From an uncultured Bacteroidales bacterium (GTDB taxonomy: Bacteria; Bacteroidota; Bacteroidia; Bacteroidales; Paludibacteraceae), in NCBI GenBank assembly GCA_903911085.1, contig CAIWCC010000066.1, positions 1 through 60,482 of the forward strand: DNA of 60,482 nucleotides, given 5' to 3'. The position numbers and the translations under genes are program-made. How positions within the stretch are numbered: position 1 is the stretch's first letter; each line of letters begins with the position of its first letter. Positions 9,734 through 19,015 of this stretch are shown here, piece by piece. The notes below the pieces were generated by a model. That model ran no database searches. It was not told where the DNA came from and saw only the letters and a list, made by a program, of their open reading frames with translations.

Positions 9734-10804
9734 ATGAAAAAAAAGTCAACTATTTGGATTGCCATCATTATGATTTTGCTGGTGGCTTTCTTCCTAAAAT
9801 TAGGTTTCACAAAACCTACCGAAAAAGATAATAAAAAGGATTCGAAAGAAAAGAAAGTTAAGAAGGTGGATGCATATATTGTTAGTCCTTCGCTACTTAT
9901 AACAGACATTACTGTTTCTGGTTCATTATTAGCATTCGAAGAGGTGGAATTAAAAAATGAGGTTGCTGGTAGAGTTGTAATGATAAACTTACCTGAAGGA
10001 AAATTTGTAAAAAGTGGAACAGTTTTAGTAAAACTTTTTGATGATGATTTGCAAGCTATTCTCAAGAAACTACAATCGCAACTTGCTATCCAACAACAAA
10101 TTTACAATCGTCAGACCGAACTACTAAAAGTGAGTGGAATTACTCAAAACGATTACGAACAAACTGGTTTGGTGTTAAGTTCATTGAAAGCTGAAATTGA
10201 AGTTCAAAAATCTTTGATACGCAAAACTGAAGTTCGTGCTCCATACGATGGTGTTATTGGGTTAAGAAATATCAGCGTAGGTGCTATTGTAACTCCTTCT
10301 ACTTTATTATCTACAATTCGAACTATTAATAAAATCAAGTTAGATTTTAGTGTGCCCGAAAAATATAGTTCGATTGTAAAGTCAGGTATGAAAGTGAAGT
10401 TTAATATGAATAATGACGACAAAATGTTCGACGCAACAGTTTTTGCAACCGAAGAAGGCATTGACGCTAATACCCGTAATTTAAAAGTTAGAGCTTTGGT
10501 TAATTCGCAGTCAACTGACTTAATACCAGGTTCATTTGCTAATGTAATTTTGCGCATGAATGATAATAAGAATGCAATAATGATACCTACTCAAGCTTTA
10601 ATTCCACTTGAAAATAGCAAAAACGTCATAATTGCTCGTAAAGGAAAAGCACATTTTGTAGAAGTAACAACAGGAACTCGTCAAGCTTCGAAAATTGAAA
10701 TTACCAATGGATTGCAAGTTGGTGATACTATTATTACTTCGGGTTTGCAGTTTATAAAAGAAGATGTGAAGTTATCATACTCATCAGTAACCAATAAGCT
10801 ATGA
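9734..10804 (+). CDS. RND efflux periplasmic adaptor (membrane fusion protein)
   Basis: A 356-residue adaptor of the AcrA/MdtA type. It has an N-terminal membrane anchor (residues 7-25) without a lipobox, a biotinyl-lipoyl-like half motif (ELKNEVAGRV, then VKSGTVLVKL), a short coiled-coil hairpin (about 95-150), the second lipoyl half (VRAPYDGVIG) and beta-barrel and membrane-proximal domains. It links the inner-membrane pump to the outer-membrane channel. Its stop overlaps the start of the pump gene (ATGA), so the three genes are translationally coupled. The substrate is unknown. Confidence 0.93.
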   Translation: MKKKSTIWIAIIMILLVAFFLKLGFTKPTEKDNKKDSKEKKVKKVDAYIVSPSLLITDITVSGSLLAFEEVELKNEVAGRVVMINLPEGKFVKSGTVLVKLFDDDLQAILKKLQSQLAIQQQIYNRQTELLKVSGITQNDYEQTGLVLSSLKAEIEVQKSLIRKTEVRAPYDGVIGLRNISVGAIVTPSTLLSTIRTINKIKLDFSVPEKYSSIVKSGMKVKFNMNNDDKMFDATVFATEEGIDANTRNLKVRALVNSQSTDLIPGSFANVILRMNDNKNAIMIPTQALIPLENSKNVIIARKGKAHFVEVTTGTRQASKIEITNGLQVGDTIITSGLQFIKEDVKLSYSSVTNKL

Positions 10805-13800
10805 CCATTTCAGATATTGCGTTAAAGCGCCCGGTAGGTTCTATTGTCCTAAGTTTGATTATCATTTTGATGGGTGTGGTAGGATTCAATTTTCTTGCAG
10901 TACGTTTATATCCAGCTATCGACCCACCAATAATTAGTGTACAAACAAGTTATACTGGGGCAAATGATGAAATTATTGAATCGCAAATTACTGAGCCACT
11001 CGAAAAAGCTATTAATGGCATTGAGGGTGTGAAATCAATTTCGTCACAGTCAGCCATTGGCTCAAGTAATATTACTGTAGAATTTGAACTTGGAGCCGAT
11101 TTAGAAAAAGCGGCAAACGATGTGCGCGACAAAGTTTCGCAGGGAATGCGAAGCTTACCACAAGATATTGATGCGCCTCCCACCGTGACAAAAGCAGATG
11201 CAAATGGTGACCCAATAATTATGCTGACGGTACAAAGCAGTAATATGACTGCTATTGAATTGAGCGATTATGCCGAAACAGTTTTGCAAGAAAAACTTCA
11301 AACAATTCCTGGAGTAAGTGCAGTTACTATCTATGGTCAACAACGTCCTGCCATGCGATTGTGGTTTAATCCCGCCAAAATGTCGGCCTACAATCTTACG
11401 CCAGCCGATGTAAATTCTGCTTTGCAAAAAGAAAATGTGGAAATGCCAGGAGGTAAGATTAGAGGGAATTCTACCGAACTTACCGTGAAGACTTTTGGCA
11501 GATTACTTACCGAAGATGATTTTAATAATTTGATTATCAAGCAAACAAATAATCAAGTGATTCGCTTAAGCGATATTGGCGAAGCTGTACTTGGTCCACA
11601 AAATGAAGAGTCTGGTGGAACTATTAATGGAAATAATGGCGTGAATTTAGCAATTATCCCATTGCCGGGTGCTAATAATATCCAAATTTCAGACGAATTT
11701 AATAAAAGATTGGCACAAATAAAACTAAATGTTCCTAAAGGACTGGAGTTGAACGTTGGTCGTGATAAGTCGGACTTTGTTCGTCAGTCTGTAAAGGATG
11801 TAGTTGAAACACTGTTGATTGCAATTTTTCTGGTGGTTCTAATCATATTTTTGTTTTTCCGAAACTGGATAATTGCACTTCGTCCATTGATTGATATTCC
11901 AGTATCCCTGATTGGAACATTTTTTATAATGTATCTTTTTGGATTCTCAATAAACGTGCTCACGCTTCTTGGAATTGTTTTGGCAACAGGATTAGTTGTG
12001 GATGATGGAATTGTAGTTACCGAAAATATTTTCAAGCGGATAGAACTTGGAATGGAAAAATGGAAAGCTGCTTTTGAAGGAACGCGTGAGATATTTTTTG
12101 CAGTTATTTCCACTTCACTTACATTGGCCATTGTATTTATTCCTGTTATCTTTTTACAAGGATTTACAGGACGACTTTTCCGCGAATTTGGAATTGTGGT
12201 GGCTAGTGCAGTTTTAATTTCAGCATTGGTTTCATTAACTCTCACACCAGTTTTAAATGTTCTATTAGGTGGTTCGGGAACACATCATTCCAAATTTTAT
12301 ACTGCTTCCGAACCATTTTTCTTGGCTATGGAGAAAAAATATAAACGATACCTTAGCTTTTTTATTCTAAATAAATGGATTTCATTTGCTTTGCTTGGAT
12401 TATGTTTAGTTATAATAGTTTGTTTATCAATGAATTTGAAGTCAGAGTTAGCGCCTTCCGAAGACCATAGTTATATAAGAACAACCATTACAGCGCCCGA
12501 AGGAACTGAATATACAACAACTAAGAAAATTATTGATAAATTAGCTCAAGTAAATTTTGATAAAATTCCAGAAGCAAAATATACTTTGGCTCGTTATGGT
12601 GGTGGTACACATTCGAGCACTGGAGTAAATACAGGTTCTTTAATGATTTTCCTGACAAATCCAGATGAAAGAAAAGCATCGCAACAGGAAATATTTAAAA
12701 AATTGACAAAAATTTATGATTCAATTCCTGAAGCCCGTGTAATTGCAAGTCAAGAACCTACCATTTCTACTTCTAATTCAAGAGGATTACCAGTTCAATT
12801 TGTTTTGCAAAATCTTGATTTTGAGAAGATTCGTACAGTGTTGCCCAAATTCATGGAGGATGCTCAAAGCAGTCCAATATTTAGTAATGTGGATGTAGAT
12901 TTAAAATTTAACAAACCTGAATTAAACATTACGGTCGATCGATTAAAAGCTACTAGTTTGGGAATTAATGAACGCGATGTTTCAGATGCTCTTAATATGG
13001 CTTACAGTGGTAGTCGTTATGGATATTTTTTGCGCAATAATCGACAGTATTATGTCATTGGGCAAATGGCCCGCGAGGATCGTGATATGCCAGCTGATAT
13101 TTCTTCGATGTATGTACGGTCCAATAATGGAGATATGATACAGTTGGATAATTTAATCCAAATGAAAGAAAATAGTTCGCCACCAATTTTATATCACTTT
13201 AATAGATATAAATCGGCAACAGTGTCAGCCAATTTAGCCGATGGGAAAACATTGGGAGAAGGTATTGAAGAAATGCAACGGATTGCAACAAAGTTACTTG
13301 ACCCGTCATTTACTACTGCACTCAACGGTCCATCACGTGATTTTGCCGAAAGTAATTCTAATATTTCGTTTGCTTTGATATTGGCTTTATTACTCATTTA
13401 TTTAATTCTTGCTGCTCAGTTCGAGAGTTTCCGCGATCCATTTATTATTATGCTTACAGTGCCAATGGCAATTGCTGGCGCAATGTTATCGCTGTGGATA
13501 TTTGGGCAAACATTAAATATATTCTCCGAAATTGGAATGATTTTGCTAATTGGCATTGTTACTAAAAACGGGATACTTATTGTGGAGTTCGCCAATCAAA
13601 AACGTAAACTTGGCATGAATAAGCGAGTGGCGGCATTTGAATCAGCTTCGGCTCGTTTTCGGCCAATTTTAATGACTTCTTTGGCCACAATATTTGGTGC
13701 TTTACCCATTGCATTGGCATTGGGAGCAGGGTCTACAAGTCGCATTCCGTTAGGAATTGTAGTTGTAGGTGGTTTGTTATTTTCTTTATTGTTGACTCTG

Positions 13801-13863
13801 TTTGTAATTCCTGTTACTTACATCGTTATGTCTAGTAACTCTAAAAAAATTGTTGCGCCATGA
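10801..13863 (+). CDS. RND multidrug efflux permease (AcrB/MdtB type)
   Basis: A 1020-residue inner-membrane proton-driven pump of the HAE1-RND family. The first TM helix, two large periplasmic porter regions and two sets of transmembrane helices follow the canonical order. TM4 carries the VVDDGIVVTEN motif with the paired aspartates of the proton relay, and TM10 has the conserved lysine region (GIVTKNGILIVEF). Length is normal for the family. It overlaps the adaptor gene by 4 bases and the TolC-like gene by 4 bases, giving a complete tripartite system. Confidence 0.95.
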   Translation: MTISDIALKRPVGSIVLSLIIILMGVVGFNFLAVRLYPAIDPPIISVQTSYTGANDEIIESQITEPLEKAINGIEGVKSISSQSAIGSSNITVEFELGADLEKAANDVRDKVSQGMRSLPQDIDAPPTVTKADANGDPIIMLTVQSSNMTAIELSDYAETVLQEKLQTIPGVSAVTIYGQQRPAMRLWFNPAKMSAYNLTPADVNSALQKENVEMPGGKIRGNSTELTVKTFGRLLTEDDFNNLIIKQTNNQVIRLSDIGEAVLGPQNEESGGTINGNNGVNLAIIPLPGANNIQISDEFNKRLAQIKLNVPKGLELNVGRDKSDFVRQSVKDVVETLLIAIFLVVLIIFLFFRNWIIALRPLIDIPVSLIGTFFIMYLFGFSINVLTLLGIVLATGLVVDDGIVVTENIFKRIELGMEKWKAAFEGTREIFFAVISTSLTLAIVFIPVIFLQGFTGRLFREFGIVVASAVLISALVSLTLTPVLNVLLGGSGTHHSKFYTASEPFFLAMEKKYKRYLSFFILNKWISFALLGLCLVIIVCLSMNLKSELAPSEDHSYIRTTITAPEGTEYTTTKKIIDKLAQVNFDKIPEAKYTLARYGGGTHSSTGVNTGSLMIFLTNPDERKASQQEIFKKLTKIYDSIPEARVIASQEPTISTSNSRGLPVQFVLQNLDFEKIRTVLPKFMEDAQSSPIFSNVDVDLKFNKPELNITVDRLKATSLGINERDVSDALNMAYSGSRYGYFLRNNRQYYVIGQMAREDRDMPADISSMYVRSNNGDMIQLDNLIQMKENSSPPILYHFNRYKSATVSANLADGKTLGEGIEEMQRIATKLLDPSFTTALNGPSRDFAESNSNISFALILALLLIYLILAAQFESFRDPFIIMLTVPMAIAGAMLSLWIFGQTLNIFSEIGMILLIGIVTKNGILIVEFANQKRKLGMNKRVAAFESASARFRPILMTSLATIFGALPIALALGAGSTSRIPLGIVVVGGLLFSLLLTLFVIPVTYIVMSSNSKKIVAP

Positions 13864-15176
13864 TATATTTAAAATGTAATGATTTAAAAATCAGTTATAT
13901 ATTGATTTTATTCTTTTTTATGTCAAGTGTTTCTGCTCAGAAAATACTAACAATTGATGATGCAATAAATATTACTTTGAAAAACAATTTTGATATTTTA
14001 GTTGCAGCTAATGATGCTAATATCTCAAAAGTAAATAATAGTTTAGGAAATGCAGGTATCCTTCCAACTTTTGCAGTTACGGCTTCTGGAAATCTAGAAC
14101 AAAGTAATGTAAAGCAAAAACTGTCTTCGGGTAGCGATAATAATATTCCGTCATTATCAACAACATCGTTAAGCGCTGGTGCTCAATTAAATTGGAACCT
14201 GCTCGATGGAGGAAAAATGTTTGTTACTAAAAGTAAGTTGAATGAAATTCAAGCGCTGGGTGAAATTCAGTTTAAGGAAAAAGTAATGCAAACGATATTT
14301 GACTTAATTGCTGCATATTACGACTTGGTGCGACAAAAGCAGCAATTAAATTCAATTGTTGAAGTTTCGAATTATAATAGAGAACGCGTAACAATACTTC
14401 AAGCTGGTTTTAAAGCAGGTTCAATGTTGAAATCAGATTTGTTAATGGCAAAAATTGATTTGAATGTAAGTTCTGAAAGTATTATTAATCAGAAATATAC
14501 AATATCAGCAACTGTAAAAACATTGAAACAATTGTTGGGTAGAATCGATGATGAGCCGATTGAAATATCCGATTCTATTCCATTAAATTACACAATTAAT
14601 AAAGCTGAATTATTACTCAAAATAAACAATTCAAATTCAAGCATTCTTGGTTTCAATAAACAAATTGAAATAGCTCAATTGGCATTAAAAGAAAGCAAAA
14701 GTATGTATTTGCCAAGTTTTATTTTTAAAGCAGGGTATTATTTATCACACACAGTTAATTCCGATGGTCAAGTTTTACAAAACAATGCTGTTGGACCGCA
14801 AATAGGAGGGACGCTTGTCATTCCCATTTATAGTGCTGGTGAGACCAAGAGGAAGGTTAATATAGCAAAAATTCAAGTTAAGTCAGCCGAGTATGATTTG
14901 CAAAGCACAAAATTGCAAGTAAATACAGCTTTTGAAAATTCACTTTCCGATTTTGAAAATCAACAACTGTTATTGAAAATCGAAAATGAAAATAATGAAC
15001 TAGCCAAAGAAAATTTAAGAATCAGTTTAGATAGATTGAGACTTGGGCAAGCTACTGCGCTCGAAGTACGGCTTGCTCAGCAAGATTTTGTTCAATCTTG
15101 TACGCGCTTGATTAATTTTAGTTATAATTTAAAAATAGCAGAAACTCGCTTAAAACAACTTGTTTCGGCCTTATGA
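13860..15176 (+). CDS. TolC-family outer membrane efflux channel
   Basis: A 438-residue outer-membrane factor with an N-terminal export signal ending near SVSAQ. The protein has the internal duplication and long amphipathic helices of TolC, for example the LTIDDAINITLKNN start and repeated LRLGQATALEVRLAQQ-type segments in the C-terminal half. It overlaps the RND pump by 4 bases (ATGA) and completes the tripartite pump. No terminator is evident directly downstream. Confidence 0.92.
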   Translation: MIYLKCNDLKISYILILFFFMSSVSAQKILTIDDAINITLKNNFDILVAANDANISKVNNSLGNAGILPTFAVTASGNLEQSNVKQKLSSGSDNNIPSLSTTSLSAGAQLNWNLLDGGKMFVTKSKLNEIQALGEIQFKEKVMQTIFDLIAAYYDLVRQKQQLNSIVEVSNYNRERVTILQAGFKAGSMLKSDLLMAKIDLNVSSESIINQKYTISATVKTLKQLLGRIDDEPIEISDSIPLNYTINKAELLLKINNSNSSILGFNKQIEIAQLALKESKSMYLPSFIFKAGYYLSHTVNSDGQVLQNNAVGPQIGGTLVIPIYSAGETKRKVNIAKIQVKSAEYDLQSTKLQVNTAFENSLSDFENQQLLLKIENENNELAKENLRISLDRLRLGQATALEVRLAQQDFVQSCTRLINFSYNLKIAETRLKQLVSAL

Positions 15177-15367
15177 AAATAATTTGCTAATACATTTTAT
15201 ATGTGAGAAATTCAGGTTTTTAGGTTTTGAGTGAGCAGTTTTGTGAAACAAATTTTTATTCAAGAAGTATTATTTTTACTGAATTGATTGTTTTAATAGT
15301 TAAGTTATTAAACTATTGATTTTTCTCAAAATCATTATTTTAATGCTGCAAATTCATATCTTTATAT

Positions 15368-15375
15368 TACCTTTG
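15368..15375 (+). promoter_or_regulatory. -7 promoter box upstream of the ABC permease
   Basis: TACCTTTG matches TAnnTTTG and lies about 100 bases before the ATG at 15473. No TTTG is present at the expected -33 distance, so this is a partial match. The surrounding 15177-15472 shows no gene. Confidence 0.4.
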
Positions 15376-15472
15376 TTCTCATTTTATACTGAAATATATT
15401 ACATAGTTAATTTTAATGGCAGGTCATTGCTGCTTGGAATTAATGATTTACAAACAATAAAATAATTTTTAA

Positions 15473-16309
15473 ATGGAATTTACTACAGTAATCAAACCTA
15501 AAGAAAAGCTATTTGATGTAGATTTTAAAGAGTTGTGGAAATATCGCGATTTGTTTTCGATGTTCGTCAAGCGCGATATAATTACACAATATAAGCAAAC
15601 AATTCTTGGTCCCGCATGGTTCTTTATTCAGCCAGCTATCACTACTATAATGTATATGGTTGTCTTTGGCGGAATTGCAAAAATTTCTACTGATGATTTA
15701 CCACAACCAATGTTTTATCTTGCAGGTATAGTTTGTTGGCAATACTTTGCCGATTGTTTAAATAAAACATCTTCCACATTTACTACTAATCAAGGAATTT
15801 TTGGAAAAGTTTATTTTCCACGACTCATTGTTCCGTTGTCGACGGTTGCGTCTGGTTTAGTTCGTATGGGAATTCAGCTTTTAATGTTTGTGGTTGTTTA
15901 TATATATTATGTATTTATTGGTGTGAATGTTACCCCCAATATTTATGTTCTTTTGCTACCCTTACTTATAGTTATGTTGGCTGGTCTTTCATTGGGTTTT
16001 GGTATTATTATTTCATCAATGACTACTAAATATCGTGACTTAACGCTTTTATTCACATTTGTTGTTCAACTTTGGATGTACGCCACTCCAATTATTTATC
16101 CGCTAAGCACCATGTCGCCTCATAAACAGTGGATAATGGGTCTAAATCCCGTAACTGCTATTGTTGAAACTTTTAAATATGGCACCATGGGAGTTGGTAC
16201 TTTTAGCTGGGGAATGTTAGGTTATAGCTTTGGATTTATGATGGTATTGATGGCTATAGGCATTGTAGTTTTCAATAAAGTTCAAAGAAGTTTTATGGAT
16301 ACAGTGTGA
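15473..16309 (+). CDS. ABC-2 type polysaccharide/O-antigen export permease (Wzm/TagG-like)
   Basis: A 278-residue inner-membrane permease with six hydrophobic segments. The N-terminal KRDIITQYKQTILGPAW segment is characteristic of the Wzm/KpsM/TagG family, which exports lipid-linked polysaccharide with a separate ATPase (Wzt/KpsT/TagH). Normally the ATPase gene follows directly. Here a terminator at 16384-16415 follows instead, and no ABC ATPase is encoded anywhere in the window. The gene itself looks intact. Confidence 0.88.
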   Translation: MEFTTVIKPKEKLFDVDFKELWKYRDLFSMFVKRDIITQYKQTILGPAWFFIQPAITTIMYMVVFGGIAKISTDDLPQPMFYLAGIVCWQYFADCLNKTSSTFTTNQGIFGKVYFPRLIVPLSTVASGLVRMGIQLLMFVVVYIYYVFIGVNVTPNIYVLLLPLLIVMLAGLSLGFGIIISSMTTKYRDLTLLFTFVVQLWMYATPIIYPLSTMSPHKQWIMGLNPVTAIVETFKYGTMGVGTFSWGMLGYSFGFMMVLMAIGIVVFNKVQRSFMDTV

Positions 16310-16383
16310 TAAATAAAATATTGAATTATTATTTATAATTGATTTAGTGATAGTTATACTGTATATTTCTAATCTGATTATTG

Positions 16384-16415
16384 AGCCTTAACTTTTTTAG
16401 TTAAGGCTTTTTTTA
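16384..16415 (+). terminator. Rho-independent terminator of the ABC permease gene
   Basis: AGCCTTAAC (16384-16392) pairs with GTTAAGGCT (16400-16408) around a T-rich loop and is followed by a run of T. Confidence 0.88.
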
Positions 16416-16463
16416 TGTTAAATTTTGGATTTAGTAATTGAGATTTAATGGCTCAATTTGTGT

Positions 16464-16494
16464 TTTGCTGAATCATAATCTTTTTGTACCTTTG
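16464..16494 (+). promoter_or_regulatory. Promoter of rpsA (Bacteroidota sigma consensus)
   Basis: TTTG at 16464-16467, a 19-base spacer, and TACCTTTG at 16487-16494 match the phylum consensus at both elements. It is placed 66 bases ahead of the S1 start codon. Confidence 0.8.
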
Positions 16495-16560
16495 TGCCCG
16501 CATTTGTAAAGTTATCATAGTGTCTAACCTACTAATTTATTAGTAATTAAAAAAACAAAA

Positions 16561-18777
16561 ATGGAAGAAAGCAAGAACATTACGGAAGAGGTAATTCCAA
16601 CCGTAGTTGAAGAAACTCCAACAGTAGTTGAAGAAATTGTAATCGAAGAAGTACCAGTAGCTGAAGAATCAGTTATTGTAGAAGAAGTAATCGAAGAAGC
16701 ACCAGTTGCAGAGGAATCGGTTATTGAAGAAGAAATAGTAATTGAAGAAGCTCCAACAGCTAGAGTAAAAGCCCCAAAACCAGTTCCTGCTGGCGATTTC
16801 GATTGGGAAGCTTATGAAAAAGGCATAGTGATGACAGCTCAATCAAAAGCTGATTTAGAAAATATTTACGACAATACTTTGAACGCTATTAAAGACAAAG
16901 AAGTTGTTGAAGGAACGGTAATTTCGATAAATAAACGTGAGGTAGTTGTAAATGTTGGCTATAAATCTGACGGCGTTGTGCCAATGAGCGAATTCCGCTA
17001 CAATCCAGATTTAGCAGTTGGCGACAAAGTTGAAGTATATATTGAAAGCCAAGAAGATAAAAAAGGACAATTAATTCTTTCACATAAACAAGCTCGCTCT
17101 ACTCGTTCATGGGAACGTGTTAATACTGCGCTTGAAACACAAGAAATTGTAAAAGGTTTTGTAAAATGCCGTACTAAAGGTGGTATGATTGTGGATGTAT
17201 TTGGTATCGAAGCATTCCTTCCAGGTTCACAAATTGATGTTAAACCAATTCGTGACTACGATGTTTTTGTAAACAAAACAATGGAATTCAAAGTTATCAA
17301 AATCAACCACGAATTTAAAAACGTTGTTGTTTCGCATAAAGCTCTTATCGAAGCTGAACTTGAATTACAAAAGAAAGAAATTATTGGTAAACTTCAAAAA
17401 GGACAAGTTCTTGAAGGTACTGTTAAGAATATCACTTCTTACGGTGTGTTTATTGACCTTGGAGGCGTTGACGGTTTGATCCATATTACCGACTTATCAT
17501 GGGGTCGTGTTTCTCATCCAGAAGAAATTGTTACTTTAGATCAAAAATTGAATGTTGTAATTCTTGATTTTGATGATGAGAAAAAACGTATTGCTTTAGG
17601 TTTGAAACAACTTTCTGCTCATCCATGGGATGCATTGGATCCTGAATTGAAAGTAGGTGACAAAGTTTCTGGTAAAGTAGTTGTTATGGCCGATTATGGT
17701 GCATTCATCGAAATTGCTCAAGGAGTTGAAGGTTTAGTTCACGTATCGGAAATGAGCTGGTCACAACATTTACGTTCTGCTCAAGATTTCTTGAAAGTAG
17801 GCGAACCTGTTGAAACAGTTATCTTAACTTTGGATCGTGACGAACGCAAAATGTCATTAGGTATCAAACAATTGAAATCAGATCCATGGGGAAATATCGA
17901 AGAACGTTATTCTGCAGGTAGCAAACATGTAGCTAAAGTGCGTAACTTTACTAACTTTGGAGTATTTGTGGAAATTGAAGAAGGCGTTGATGGTTTGATT
18001 CACATTTCTGATCTTTCATGGACTAAAAAAGTAAAACACCCATCTGAATTTACTCAAATTGGTGCTGAAATAGATGTTCAAGTTTTGGAAATTGACAAAG
18101 GAAATCGTCGTTTGAGCTTAGGACACAAACAATTAGAAGAAAACCCATGGGATGTTTTAGAAACAATGTTTGTTGTTGATAGCATTCACGAAGGAATGAT
18201 TGTTGAAATGTTGGACAAAGGTTCTGTTATTTCACTTCCTTATGGTGTTGAAGGTTTTGCAACTCCAAAACATTTAGTTAAAGAAGATGGTTCACAAGCT
18301 CACGTTGATGAAAAATTACAATTCAAAGTAATTGAATTTAACAAAGATGCAAAACGTATCATTTTGTCTCACAGCCGTATTTACGAAGATGTGAAACGAA
18401 TTGAAAAAGGTGAAGCCGCAGTTGTAAGCGAAGTTCAAGTAAAAAAAGAAGCTCCAAAACGAGTTAAGAAAGAAGATGCACCTGTAGCAGTTCCAACTCA
18501 AACAGTTGAAAAATCAACTCTTGGTGATATTCAATCTTTATCTGATTTGAAAGATAAAATGGATCTTGCAGCTGAAAAAGCAGCTAAAAAAGAAAAGAAA
18601 GCTAAAACTCCAGAAGTTGTTGCTGAGCCAGTAGCTGAAGTTGTTGTTGAAGCTCCAGTAGAAGTTGTTGCCGAAGTAGCTCCTGTTGCCGAAGTTGTTG
18701 TTGAAACTCCAGCTGTAGAAGAAGCACCAGTCGCTGAAGAAGTTGTTGAAACTCCTGCTGAAGACAAAAAAGCTTAA
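16561..18777 (+). CDS. rpsA: 30S ribosomal protein S1
   Basis: A 738-residue S1 with six S1/OB repeats. The repeats start near VVEGTVISI, VKGFVKCRT, LEGTVKNITSYGVF, VSGKVVVMADYGAF, HVAKVRNFTNFGVF and HEGMIVEML; repeats 3-5 contain the DGL(I/V)H motif that marks RNA-binding S1 domains. The first roughly 80 residues are a Glu/Val-rich acidic extension and the last roughly 110 are a charged tail with repeated PVAEVV-type units, making it longer than the usual 550-600. S1 delivers mRNA to the ribosome, important in a phylum where Shine-Dalgarno sites are rare. A consensus promoter lies upstream and a strong terminator downstream. Confidence 0.95.
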   Translation: MEESKNITEEVIPTVVEETPTVVEEIVIEEVPVAEESVIVEEVIEEAPVAEESVIEEEIVIEEAPTARVKAPKPVPAGDFDWEAYEKGIVMTAQSKADLENIYDNTLNAIKDKEVVEGTVISINKREVVVNVGYKSDGVVPMSEFRYNPDLAVGDKVEVYIESQEDKKGQLILSHKQARSTRSWERVNTALETQEIVKGFVKCRTKGGMIVDVFGIEAFLPGSQIDVKPIRDYDVFVNKTMEFKVIKINHEFKNVVVSHKALIEAELELQKKEIIGKLQKGQVLEGTVKNITSYGVFIDLGGVDGLIHITDLSWGRVSHPEEIVTLDQKLNVVILDFDDEKKRIALGLKQLSAHPWDALDPELKVGDKVSGKVVVMADYGAFIEIAQGVEGLVHVSEMSWSQHLRSAQDFLKVGEPVETVILTLDRDERKMSLGIKQLKSDPWGNIEERYSAGSKHVAKVRNFTNFGVFVEIEEGVDGLIHISDLSWTKKVKHPSEFTQIGAEIDVQVLEIDKGNRRLSLGHKQLEENPWDVLETMFVVDSIHEGMIVEMLDKGSVISLPYGVEGFATPKHLVKEDGSQAHVDEKLQFKVIEFNKDAKRIILSHSRIYEDVKRIEKGEAAVVSEVQVKKEAPKRVKKEDAPVAVPTQTVEKSTLGDIQSLSDLKDKMDLAAEKAAKKEKKAKTPEVVAEPVAEVVVEAPVEVVAEVAPVAEVVVETPAVEEAPVAEEVVETPAEDKKA

Positions 18778-18801
18778 TCAATTTGGAAATATAAATATGT
18801 A

Positions 18802-18840
18802 AAAAAAGAGGCTGTTCGATTTTCGAACAGCCTCTTTTTT
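18802..18840. terminator. Bidirectional terminator after rpsA
   Basis: GAGGCTGTTCGA pairs perfectly with TCGAACAGCCTC across a TTT loop, with an A-run on the left and a T-run on the right. It can serve rpsA and the convergent ROK gene. Confidence 0.9.
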
Positions 18841-19015
18841 GTTGATTATGAATTGAATTTTTGAGAATAAATAGTATACTTGACTTATTTATTAAAAAAA
18901 GAAATGAATGAATTGTCAATGTGCAAATTAACAAGTAATTGTGCTTGTTTCAAAACTTTTATTCTAAAAAAATGATATTCTTTAATTCTTGCATACCTCT
19001 ATTGTAATATTTGGT

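Noticed and set aside
11784-12245. 153-residue minus-strand frame within the RND pump gene
   Set aside because: It is antisense to conserved TM helices of the pump, and its Ser/Thr/Ile-rich composition is that of a complement frame.
18531-18934. Minus-strand frames of 78 and 110 residues over the end of rpsA
   Set aside because: They mirror the repetitive Val/Ala/Glu/Pro tail of S1, giving Ser/Thr or Gln/Leu low-complexity products, and run through its terminator.
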